5,793 nt of DNA from Verrucomicrobiia bacterium (lineage in GTDB: Bacteria > Verrucomicrobiota > Verrucomicrobiia > CAIQCK01), in NCBI GenBank assembly GCA_026417675.1, contig JAOACV010000198.1, positions 1 to 5,793 of the forward strand, in the 5' to 3' direction. The translations under genes and the position numbers were made by a program. A model generated the notes under the pieces. The model saw only the letters and a program-made list of their open reading frames with translations. It was not told the DNA's origin and ran no database searches. Below, piece after piece: positions 1 through 5,582 of the stretch; position 1 is the stretch's first letter, and each line of letters starts with the position of its first letter.

Positions 1-1
1 G

Positions 2-82
2 CTCGGCACCAACCGCCTCGAAGTGGACGCCTCCCCCAAGATCGTCGCGGCGCTTTTGGAGATGCTGGAGCGGCTGAAATGA
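2..82 (+). CDS. 3' end of an unidentified protein-coding gene (26 codons visible)
   Basis: This frame is open from the left edge and ends at TGA 80-82. The visible tail begins LGTNRLEVDAS and ends in an amphipathic helix-like stretch (KIVAALLEMLERLK), which suits a C-terminal helix of a globular enzyme. The GTNRL plus 'KIVAAL' pattern is loosely like the late region of UDP-N-acetylglucosamine 2-epimerases. Those proteins normally continue for another few dozen residues, so I do not assign that function. No obvious terminator follows the stop; the next structure is the inverted repeat from position 104. Confidence 0.5.
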   Translation, partial: LGTNRLEVDASPKIVAALLEMLERLK

Positions 83-103
83 GGTCGGACGTCCCGGTGA
101 GGT

Positions 104-162
104 GCGTTCTCCGAACACAAGGATCCGCGTAGGGCGGGAGAATCGCGTTCGGAGAACGCGAT
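104..162. repeat. Intergenic inverted repeat with a nested strong hairpin
   Basis: GCGTTCTCCGAAC (104-116) is repeated perfectly in inverted orientation at 147-159 (13 bp, 30-base spacer). The right arm lies inside its own hairpin: ATCGCGTTC (142-150), loop GGA, GAACGCGAT (154-162), a perfect 9-bp stem. The two pairings are mutually exclusive because they compete for the same bases. No T-run follows on the plus strand, so it does not look like a classical intrinsic terminator. It may be a REP-like dispersed palindrome, an attenuator-like leader, or an mRNA-end stabiliser for the upstream gene. A frame starting at GTG 102 runs through it into the oxidoreductase, but that would bury the Tat signal, so I treat this stretch as non-coding. 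Confidence 0.6.
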
Positions 163-233
163 CCACCTTGACAGCGCCTCATGACATACGTTCGGCGCCA
201 AGAATCTTTGTGGCGTTGGCGGCGCGGCGGGGG

Positions 234-239
234 TATAAA
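234..239 (+). promoter_or_regulatory. Possible -10 element for the oxidoreductase gene
   Basis: TATAAA (five of six matches to the sigma-70 -10 consensus) sits 30 bases before the chosen ATG. It would place a transcription start near 246 and give a short leader containing the ribosome-binding site AAAGGAA (259-265). No convincing -35 lies at 16-18 bases. A perfect TTGACA occurs at 168-173, but it is about 60 bases upstream of TATAAA and has no -10 at normal spacing. This is a weak call. Confidence 0.25.
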
Positions 240-269
240 GCGGACCGCATTTTGATCGAAAGGAACCTT

Positions 270-1616
270 ATGCAACTCTCTCGCCGGTCGTTTCTGAAAC
301 GGGCCGCCGCGTCGGCGGCCGTCTCGCCGTTCATTCTGCCGTCGCGCATCTGGGCGGCAGAGGCCAAACCGAATGCTTTGCTCGGCATGGGCTTCATCGG
401 TATGGGCAAACAATCGCGCGGACTGCTGAGCGCGTTCCTCGGTCAAGACACCCGCGTGCTCGCGGTCTGCGACGTGGACACCACCCGGCGCAACGACGCC
501 AAGAGGCGCGTGGACGAGTTCTACGCCAAGAAAGGCGGACCGAGCGGCGACTGCGCGGCCTACAACGATTTCCGCGATCTGATCGCGCGCCGGGACATTG
601 ACGCGGTCTGCATCGCCACGCCGGACCACTGGCACATGGTCATCGCGCTGGCCGCGTTGAAGGCCGGCAAGGACGTCTATTGCGAGAAGCCGCTGACGCA
701 CAACATCCACGAGGCGGTCGAGGTCATGAAAGCCGTGGACGCCCACCGGCGCGTGCTACAAACCGGTTCGATGCAGCGATCCAGCCAGGAGTTTCGCGTT
801 GCCTGCGAACTGGTGCTCAACGGCGCCATCGGCAAGGTGACGCACGTCGAGTGCAGCTTCGGCGACCCCGGCATCCCCTGCGATCTGCCGGAGGAACCGA
901 TGGAGCCGGGGCTGGATTGGGATCTGTGGCTCGGCCCCGCGCCCGTGCGGCCCTACAACTCCGTCCTCAGCCCGCGCGGCCTACACGATCATTTCCCGCG
1001 CTGGCGCAGTTATCGCGAATACGGCGGCGGCATGGTCACCGATTGGGGCGCGCACCATCTCGACATCGCCCAGTGGGGCCTCGGCATGGATGCCAGCGGC
1101 CCGGTGGAAGTCCTGCCTCCCCCGACGCCCAACGCCAAGCGCGGCGCTAAACTGGTCTATGCCAACGGCGTCACGGTTGAGCACAAGGACGGTTTCGGCG
1201 TGCATTTCTACGGCACCGAGGGCGAGGTCCAAGTCAACCGCGGCAAGTTCACCTTCAAGCGCGGCAACGAGATGATCGCCTCGTTCACCGGCGACAAGAA
1301 GAAGGAGGAGGAAAAGAGGACCTCCTGCGCCGCGCAGGTGCAGAAGGCGCAGAAGGCGTTTCTGGAAAACGCGAAGATCAAACTCTACGTCAGCAAGAAC
1401 CACATCACCGACTTCATGGAGTGCGTCGCCTCGCGCAAGAAGCCCATCACCAGCGAGCAGGTCGGCGCGCGTTCGGCCATCTGCTGCCACCTGATGAACC
1501 TCGCCTACTACCACGGCCAGAAGATCAAGTGGGACCCGAAGAAGTTCGCCTTTGTCGGCGGCACCGGCGACCCGAAGTGGCTGACGCGCGACTACCGCAG
1601 CCCGTGGAAGATTTGA
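270..1616 (+). CDS. Tat-exported Gfo/Idh/MocA family NAD(P)-dependent oxidoreductase
   Basis: Predicted 448-residue sugar or polyol dehydrogenase-like enzyme acting outside the cytoplasm. The N-terminus is a textbook twin-arginine signal: SRRSFLK at residues 4-10, an Ala-rich hydrophobic stretch, and an A-x-A-type end near residue 32. The Rossmann domain follows with GFIGMG (41-46), CDVD (67-70), ATPDHWH (116-122) and the family lysine motif EKP (139-141, K140). The C-terminal domain has WGAHHLDIAQW (259-269) and ends in WLTRDYRSPWKI, an ending seen in the planctomycete/verrucomicrobial branch. I chose ATG 270 because it puts the signal at the N-terminus and has AAAGGAA (259-265) four bases upstream; the frame extends back to GTG 102, giving 56 implausible Arg-rich residues. 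A charged KKKEEEKR segment near residues 343-350 is encoded by a pure-purine run. Family and export are clear; the substrate cannot be told from sequence. It converges with deoC. Confidence 0.93.
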   Translation: MQLSRRSFLKRAAASAAVSPFILPSRIWAAEAKPNALLGMGFIGMGKQSRGLLSAFLGQDTRVLAVCDVDTTRRNDAKRRVDEFYAKKGGPSGDCAAYNDFRDLIARRDIDAVCIATPDHWHMVIALAALKAGKDVYCEKPLTHNIHEAVEVMKAVDAHRRVLQTGSMQRSSQEFRVACELVLNGAIGKVTHVECSFGDPGIPCDLPEEPMEPGLDWDLWLGPAPVRPYNSVLSPRGLHDHFPRWRSYREYGGGMVTDWGAHHLDIAQWGLGMDASGPVEVLPPPTPNAKRGAKLVYANGVTVEHKDGFGVHFYGTEGEVQVNRGKFTFKRGNEMIASFTGDKKKEEEKRTSCAAQVQKAQKAFLENAKIKLYVSKNHITDFMECVASRKKPITSEQVGARSAICCHLMNLAYYHGQKIKWDPKKFAFVGGTGDPKWLTRDYRSPWKI

Positions 1617-1635
1617 GCCGCGCGATCCGGAACTT

Positions 1636-2322
1636 TCAATAGCTCCCGCTGGCGGTCGCCCCGTCCAACACGGCCTCGGTGGAACCGACCCCGAGACGAT
1701 CGGCGCCCTGCGCAAGATAGGCGACGGCGGTCTTCCAGTCGCGGATGCCACCGGAGGGTTTCACGCCGAGACGGCCGCCGACAGTTTTGATCATCACCGC
1801 GACGATCTCCGACGTCTCGCCGCCGGGACCAAATCCGGTCGAGGTCTTCACGAAATCCGCGCCGGCCTCCTCGGCGAGGAGGCATGCCTTGGCCACCTGT
1901 TCCAGCGTCAGGTAGCCGCTCTCTTGGATGACCTTCACCAGCACGCCCTTCGGCTTCGCGACCGCCACGACGGCGGCGATGTCGCGGCGCGCATAGTCGT
2001 AGTCGCCGCTCAGGAACCTGCCGATGTTCATCACCATGTCGAGTTCGCGCGCCCCGTCCCGGATCGCCAGCGCGGCCTCCTGCGCTTTTATTTCGGACCG
2101 GTGATGGCCGTGGGGAAAGCCGATGACGGCGGAGACGTGCACCCGGCTGCCGGCGAGGCACTTCGCGGCGAGCGCAACATCGCAGGGACGGACGCACATA
2201 CTTTTCACGCCGCGCGACACACACATTGTCGCGTGCCGCTCGATGTCGGCATCGGTGAAATTGGGTTTGAGCACCGCGTGGTCAATCCTCGCGGCCACTT
2301 CGGAGACGGTGAACGGTTTCAT
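1636..2322 (-). CDS. deoC: Deoxyribose-phosphate aldolase
   Basis: Cytoplasmic class I aldolase that splits 2-deoxy-D-ribose 5-phosphate into glyceraldehyde 3-phosphate and acetaldehyde, the last step in salvaging deoxyribose from DNA nucleosides. At 228 residues it matches the short bacterial/archaeal form (E. coli DeoC is about 259). The TIM-barrel signatures are intact: IDHAVLKP (13-20), IGFPHG (67-72), the catalytic aspartate in ELDMVMN (D95), KVIQESGYL (130-138), the Schiff-base lysine in VKTSTGFG (K159) and the helper lysine in GVKPSGGIR (K188). Two conservative changes are visible: DHA for the usual DHT, and ES for the usual ET. No good Shine-Dalgarno precedes the ATG; a CATAAT lies very close upstream, so a very short or absent leader is possible. 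The gene ends 19 bases from the oxidoreductase stop with no intrinsic terminator between them. No other deo genes are in the window. Confidence 0.95.
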   Translation of the reverse strand: MKPFTVSEVAARIDHAVLKPNFTDADIERHATMCVSRGVKSMCVRPCDVALAAKCLAGSRVHVSAVIGFPHGHHRSEIKAQEAALAIRDGARELDMVMNIGRFLSGDYDYARRDIAAVVAVAKPKGVLVKVIQESGYLTLEQVAKACLLAEEAGADFVKTSTGFGPGGETSEIVAVMIKTVGGRLGVKPSGGIRDWKTAVAYLAQGADRLGVGSTEAVLDGATASGSY

Positions 2323-2444
2323 GGCCGCATTATGGGCTACCCGGTTTACTTCCTCGATACAATTCCACGAACGAGGCCCTGTGGCGTGACTGGATCGGCG
2401 TCATTGGTTCCTGCTGTTCTTTCTTGAAGCCCGATAGATTCTTC

Positions 2445-2473
2445 TTGTCCTTGAGCGTCGTAGTCAGGATAAG
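2445..2473 (+). promoter_or_regulatory. Weak sigma-70-like promoter candidate for the acyl cassette
   Basis: TTGTCC (2445-2450) and GATAAG (2468-2473) are separated by 17 bases and each match the consensus at four of six positions. They lie in the gap between deoC and the reductase on the strand that reads into the reductase. Transcription from here would give a leader of roughly 110 bases containing AGGAGG (2478-2483) and both inverted repeats described next. Matches this weak are common by chance, so this is only a candidate. Confidence 0.2.
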
Positions 2474-2495
2474 GTGCAGGAGGCTTGCTGGAGCT

Positions 2496-2575
2496 AAGGA
2501 CGCGCGGCGAAGCGCGTCTTGACCCATCGGCTGGTCATGTCACATTCCGCCCCGGATGGCGCGGAGGACCAGCCG
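2496..2575 (+). repeat. Two adjacent inverted repeats in the presumed leader of the acyl cassette
   Basis: Hairpin 1 pairs GACGCGC (2499-2505) with GCGCGTC (2512-2518) across a six-base GGCGAA loop. Two further A-T pairs can be added if G2498 bulges. Hairpin 2 pairs CGGCTGGTC (2528-2536) with GACCAGCCG (2567-2575), with an inner TCCGC (2546-2550) / GCGGA (2561-2565) stem, so it can form one long interrupted stem. Neither is followed by a T-run. They end 14 bases before the reductase ATG at 2590. They could be a structured 5' leader or a dispersed palindromic repeat inserted upstream of the operon. A frame from TTG 2485 reads through them into the reductase, but the residues it would add look non-native. 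Confidence 0.55.
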
Positions 2576-2589
2576 CCGTTGTCGAGAAC

Positions 2590-3738
2590 ATGATCGGATC
2601 CAACATTCTAATTACAGGCTGCACGGGACTTGTGGGCATGCATGTGCTCTACGAGTTGCTTGGCGAAGTGGCCGGCGGCGCGCTGGCCGGCAAGATCTAT
2701 CCGGTCCTGCGCACGTCTTTGTCCCTCTCCGCATCCGAGCGCGTGGAGCGGCTCCTCCGAAACAGGTTCCTGCCGGCGTCGCTTCGAAGCAGCGTCTCCT
2801 CCGCCGGGAAGGCGATCCAGCCGGTTTCAGCGGACCTGTGCGACGCCGGCAATCTCAGGGAGGCCATTCGGGCCGCAATTCCCGCTCGCGAGCCGTTGAC
2901 AGTTATCCACTGCGCCGGGTCGGTGAATCTCGAAACGACGCCGAAGGCTAGGGACGATGTTCACGCGCACAACTATCAGGGAACCCGCAATCTCCTGCGC
3001 GCCTTGGACGGATACGCCGCGCGGTTCATCTACGTGGGCACGGTGTTTTCTTCCGGCATCCGGCACGGGCGGGTTGGCGACGATTATCTGAGCCTGCCGT
3101 CGCCCGTGTATCGCAATCCGTATGAGGAATCCAAGGGCAGGATCGAACATGAGATTGCCAGGTATTGCACAGAAAAGGGCATCGAGTTCCAATTGCTTCG
3201 GCCGAGCATCATCTGCGGCCGGGTGATGGAGGCGCCGTTGTATTACACGCCGAAGTTCGACGTCTTCTACGGCTGGTTGAAGTTTTTCTGGCAACTGAAG
3301 AAAGCCGGCTTGCGCAGCCCGCTGCGCTTGTGCATCAGCGACCAAGCCACGATGAACGTCGTGCCTGTTGACTTCGTCGCCAAGACGATCGTCAAGGCTG
3401 TGCATTCGCACGCCGGCCAGCTCAACATCGCCAATCCCGCGGTCGGCCCCACCCGTCAGGTCATCCAAGCGGGCCTCGCGTGTATCGGATACGAGGGCGT
3501 GCGTTTCGTGGATGCCGTGCCCCCTGATCTCAATCGAGTCGAGCAGTTTTACTACAAGACCGTCGGCGCGTTGTTCGATGGATACATCAACAACGATGCG
3601 AGCATTTACGATTGCGGCAAGCTCCTGTCGTTTATGGCCCCGGTCACGATCCCGCCGCTGTTCGAACACATCAGCGGGATCGTGGCTTTTGCCATGCAGT
3701 TCGATTTCGACGAAAGGAAGATCAACCATGCCGCTTAG
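2590..3738 (+). CDS. Stand-alone thioester (acyl-ACP/acyl-CoA) reductase, NAD_binding_4-type extended SDR
   Basis: Predicted 382-residue NAD(P)H-dependent reductase related to the R domains of carboxylic acid reductases and NRPS/PKS release modules and to fatty acyl reductases. These reduce a carrier-bound thioester to an aldehyde, sometimes on to an alcohol. Visible motifs: cofactor loop TGCTGLVG (9-16), HCAGSVNLE (107-115), NYQGTRNLL (128-136), the strand ending YVGT (148-151), catalytic YEESK (Y178, K182), RPSIICG (204-210) and NVVPVDFVAK (255-264), a block typical of this subfamily. I chose ATG 2590 because it puts the first Rossmann strand at residue 5. The frame is open back to TTG 2485, which would add 35 basic residues encoded by the leader hairpins. 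The Shine-Dalgarno before 2590 is poor. No adenylation or carrier domain is fused; the partner is presumably the ACP encoded next. The end overlaps a small frame at 3728. Family assignment is strong; the acyl substrate is unknown. Confidence 0.85.
   Translation: MIGSNILITGCTGLVGMHVLYELLGEVAGGALAGKIYPVLRTSLSLSASERVERLLRNRFLPASLRSSVSSAGKAIQPVSADLCDAGNLREAIRAAIPAREPLTVIHCAGSVNLETTPKARDDVHAHNYQGTRNLLRALDGYAARFIYVGTVFSSGIRHGRVGDDYLSLPSPVYRNPYEESKGRIEHEIARYCTEKGIEFQLLRPSIICGRVMEAPLYYTPKFDVFYGWLKFFWQLKKAGLRSPLRLCISDQATMNVVPVDFVAKTIVKAVHSHAGQLNIANPAVGPTRQVIQAGLACIGYEGVRFVDAVPPDLNRVEQFYYKTVGALFDGYINNDASIYDCGKLLSFMAPVTIPPLFEHISGIVAFAMQFDFDERKINHAA
3713..3720 (+). promoter_or_regulatory. Strong Shine-Dalgarno inside the 3' end of the reductase gene
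   Basis: AAAGGAAG at 3713-3720 lies seven bases before ATG 3728, an ideal spacing. It is too far (about 75 bases) from the ACP start at 3796 to serve it directly. It is the best-placed ribosome-binding site in the operon and supports initiation at the small frame 3728-3799. Confidence 0.5.
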
Positions 3739-3799
3739 GCCGGCGGCGCGTGTCGCCAGAGCAAGAGAAATGTTGAACGCCACAAGAGAAACCCCATGA
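3728..3799 (+). CDS. 23-codon bridging ORF between reductase and ACP (possible translational coupler)
   Basis: This frame starts at ATG 3728, overlaps the last 11 bases of the reductase gene, and stops at TGA 3797-3799, which overlaps the ACP start as ATGA. It would encode a small basic peptide (five Arg, two Glu among 23 residues; starts MPLRPAARVARA) with no recognised domain, signal or membrane segment. Four of its five Arg codons are AGA or AGG, whereas the neighbouring genes mostly use CGN, which argues against a protein under normal selection. The well-placed AAAGGAAG and the exact stop/start overlap instead suggest a coupling device that delivers ribosomes to the ACP start, whose own Shine-Dalgarno is weak. 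It could also be fortuitous. Confidence is for it being translated. Confidence 0.4.
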   Translation: MPLRPAARVARAREMLNATRETP

Positions 3800-4074
3800 G
3801 TGAAAGCAACCCCAACAACGCGGAAATCTACAAGCAGGTCACCTCGGTGGTCTCGAAGGTCCTCCGCATCGCGGAAGACTCCATCAAGCCTGAGAGCAAC
3901 TACATCAGTGATTTGGGCGCCGATTCCCTGGACCGCATCACGTTGGTCATGGCGTTGGAAGACGCCTTCAAACATCAGATCCCCGACGAGGATTTGGCCC
4001 AGTTGACGACGGTCGGCTCGACGGTCGCCTACATCGAAGCGAAATTGGCGGCCAAGAATCAGCCCGGCTCATGA
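3796..4074 (+). CDS. Discrete acyl carrier protein
   Basis: 92-residue type II ACP that carries acyl chains on a 4'-phosphopantetheine arm in the cytoplasm. The attachment serine is S44 in LGADSLDR (40-47), at the start of helix II. The four-helix pattern is complete: helix I around 9-25, DSIKPESNYISDLGADSL (28-45), helix II to about 60, and QIPDEDLAQLTTVG (61-74) leading into the last helix. It resembles fatty-acid ACPs closely, but helix II reads DRITLVMALED where E. coli AcpP has DTVELVMALEE, so Arg and Thr replace the Thr and the Glu41 of the partner-binding face. This and its position between a reductase and a ketosynthase point to a dedicated carrier rather than the housekeeping ACP; no fabD or fabG is adjacent. 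It starts within an ATGA after the bridging ORF and ends in an ATGA with the ketosynthase. Confidence 0.95.
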   Translation: MSESNPNNAEIYKQVTSVVSKVLRIAEDSIKPESNYISDLGADSLDRITLVMALEDAFKHQIPDEDLAQLTTVGSTVAYIEAKLAAKNQPGS

Positions 4075-5456
4075 GTAGGAGGGTTGTCATCACCGGTTTG
4101 GGCGCGTTCACGGCGATCGGGACGTGCGTGGAAGAGTTTTGGCGCGGTTGCCTCGAAGCCAGGTCCGTGGTGGCCGAGATCCCGCCGAAATGGAGCGACT
4201 TTCATCGCTACAACTCCCGCGTGTGGTCTCCACTGCCGCCGTTGGCCCCGAGCAGTGACTTGGTGAACGACATCGAACGGACCAAACTGGACGCGGTCGC
4301 CGTGCTGGCCATGGAGACCGCCGCCGAGGCCCTCCGCAACGCCGGCGTGCGGTTCTCTCTCGTGGACGTCAAGCGCAACAGTTATGCCCTCGCCGGCGTG
4401 GACGCGGACCGGACGGGCGTTTTCGTCGGCACCGGCGTGGGCGGCATCAGTTCGTTGCTCTCGAATGCCGCCTATCACATGCTTTCGCCCCAGCAGCCGC
4501 GCCTGCAACAGATCGCGAAATCACTGGCCTCGTCGGAAAGCCACCTGGAGGCCCTGCAAACCGCCGAACGCATCGCCGCAGACATCCTCATTCCCTTCAG
4601 GCCCAATCCGTTCGTGGTTTCGATGATCATGCCCAACGCCGTGTCATCCAATGTCGCCATCAAGTTCGGCATCCACGGCCCGGTGCAGACAAATTGTTCA
4701 GCCTGCTCGGCGGGCACCGTGGCTATCGGGCAGGCGTTCTTGGCCCTGCGCAGTGGTAACATAGACATGGCCATCGCCGGCGGCGTCGAGCATCTCAACG
4801 ACGACTATGGCATGCTTTTCCGGGGTTTCGACGCGGCCCGGACGCTCGTCGTGCAGGGCAAGGAGCCGTTGCGTAACGACCAGCTCAACCGTCCCTTCGA
4901 CCGTGACCGGTCGGGGTTCCTCTTCAGCCAGGGCGGCTGCGGCATCATGGTTCTCGAAGAACTGGAACACGCTCGCGCACGCAAGGCCGACGTTATCTGC
5001 GAACTGGCCGCTTACGCGGAAACCTGCGACGGATTCAACATCATGATGATCGAACCGAACGGCCGGCAGATCGAGCGCATGCTCACCAGCCTGCTGCAAT
5101 CAGCCGGCTGCGCGGCGCAAGATGTGGACTACGTCAACGCCCACGGCACCGGCACCCAGCTCAACGACGCCACTGAAGCCGAAGTCATTGAGCGGGTTTT
5201 CGGACAGAAGGTTTTGGTCAATTCCACCAAGTCGCTCTTGGGCCACACCATCGGCGCCAGCGGCGCGCTCGGCGCGATTGTCGCCGCGCTCTCCATCCGG
5301 GATGGCACCACCCACGTCTGCAAGAACCTCGATCATCCGATCCGCGATCTTAATTTCGTGCGGTCGTCCATTCGCCAGCCCATTCGAACCGCCGTGGCCC
5401 AGTCTTTCGCTTTCGGCGGACACAACGCCGCGTTACTGATGCGGGCCGCAGCGTAG
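4071..5456 (+). CDS. FabF-like beta-ketoacyl-ACP synthase (elongating ketosynthase), enlarged
   Basis: 461-residue thiolase-fold condensing enzyme predicted to extend an acyl chain by decarboxylative Claisen condensation with malonyl-ACP. The Cys-His-His set is complete: nucleophile C212 in SACSAG (210-215), H358 in NAHGTGT (356-362), and K387 with H392 in KSLLGHTIGASG (387-398). The C-terminal gating loop is FAFGGHNA (446-453). It is about 50 residues longer than E. coli FabF (about 412), with most extra length between GVGGI (122-126) and NPFVVSM (179-185), a region that in FabF contributes to the dimer interface and acyl pocket. A smaller expansion lies near 95-110. The segment equivalent to the DAYH loop reads CDGFNIMMIEPNG, so Asn replaces His. 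There is no Shine-Dalgarno before ATG 4071, so translation probably depends on ACP through the ATGA overlap. All catalytic residues are present, so it should elongate rather than be a chain-length-factor-type inactive partner. Substrate unknown. Confidence 0.93.
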   Translation: MSRRVVITGLGAFTAIGTCVEEFWRGCLEARSVVAEIPPKWSDFHRYNSRVWSPLPPLAPSSDLVNDIERTKLDAVAVLAMETAAEALRNAGVRFSLVDVKRNSYALAGVDADRTGVFVGTGVGGISSLLSNAAYHMLSPQQPRLQQIAKSLASSESHLEALQTAERIAADILIPFRPNPFVVSMIMPNAVSSNVAIKFGIHGPVQTNCSACSAGTVAIGQAFLALRSGNIDMAIAGGVEHLNDDYGMLFRGFDAARTLVVQGKEPLRNDQLNRPFDRDRSGFLFSQGGCGIMVLEELEHARARKADVICELAAYAETCDGFNIMMIEPNGRQIERMLTSLLQSAGCAAQDVDYVNAHGTGTQLNDATEAEVIERVFGQKVLVNSTKSLLGHTIGASGALGAIVAALSIRDGTTHVCKNLDHPIRDLNFVRSSIRQPIRTAVAQSFAFGGHNAALLMRAAA

Positions 5457-5473
5457 GCCCCAAACCATTTTGC

Positions 5474-5491
5474 CACGCTCAGTGTGTTTTT
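5474..5491 (+). terminator. Weak intrinsic terminator candidate after the ketosynthase gene
   Basis: CACGC (5474-5478), loop TCA, GTGTG (5482-5486) gives a five-pair stem including one G-T pair, followed directly by TTTTT (5487-5491). It begins 18 bases after the ketosynthase stop and is well placed to end the acyl cassette transcript before the convergent methyltransferase gene. The stem is short, so strength is doubtful. Confidence 0.35.
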
Positions 5492-5511
5492 CGTCCGCCG
5501 ATAATGTTGAT

Positions 5512-5573
5512 GGCCTAGCTGGTCATGTGGCCGGTTCCCGGCGACGCAGAGGAAGGAGGCGAGTTGGCGCCAA
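5512..5573. repeat. Small palindromes in the gap between ketosynthase and methyltransferase
   Basis: Three short structures lie here: GGCC at 5512-5515 and 5529-5532, a hairpin GCCGG (5530-5534) / CCGGC (5538-5542) with a TTC loop, and the perfect 10-bp palindrome TTGGCGCCAA (5564-5573). The 11-mer GCTGGTCATGT (5518-5528) also occurs at 2530-2540 in the leader of the cassette. None has a T-run on either strand. Palindromes of this size arise by chance in GC-rich DNA, so no function is assigned. Confidence 0.3.
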
Positions 5574-5582
5574 GCCCGACGG

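Noticed and set aside
168..196. TTGACA at 168-173 as a -35 box
   Set aside because: No -10-like hexamer 15-19 bases downstream.
102..269. GTG 102 as the start of the oxidoreductase
   Set aside because: It would place the twin-arginine signal 56 residues inside the protein and translate the intergenic inverted repeat; ATG 270 has a ribosome-binding site and a proper signal.
1617..1635. Shared terminator between the convergent oxidoreductase and deoC genes
   Set aside because: The 19-base gap has no stem followed by a T-run on either strand.
981..1751. 256-codon open frame on the minus strand opposite the oxidoreductase
   Set aside because: Runs of Leu/Ala/Val without motifs, antisense to a well-supported gene and crossing into deoC in another frame; a shadow frame.
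1592..2224. 210-codon minus-strand frame overlapping deoC
   Set aside because: Arg-rich out-of-frame reading of deoC; the deoC frame has all catalytic motifs.
2330..2527. 65-codon minus-strand frame upstream of deoC
   Set aside because: No motif, no ribosome site seen, it overlaps the leader hairpins and would overlap the promoter region of deoC.
2485..2589. TTG 2485 as the start of the reductase
   Set aside because: Spacing from AGGAGG is one base, the added residues are encoded by palindromic DNA, and the first Rossmann strand fits an N-terminus at 2590. Kept as an alternative in the finding on the leader.
2827..3975. 382-codon open frame on the minus strand across the reductase and ACP genes
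   Set aside because: It is antisense to two genes with clear family motifs, has no recognisable motif of its own, and reads as a low-complexity Arg/Asp/Val-rich shadow typical of GC-rich DNA.
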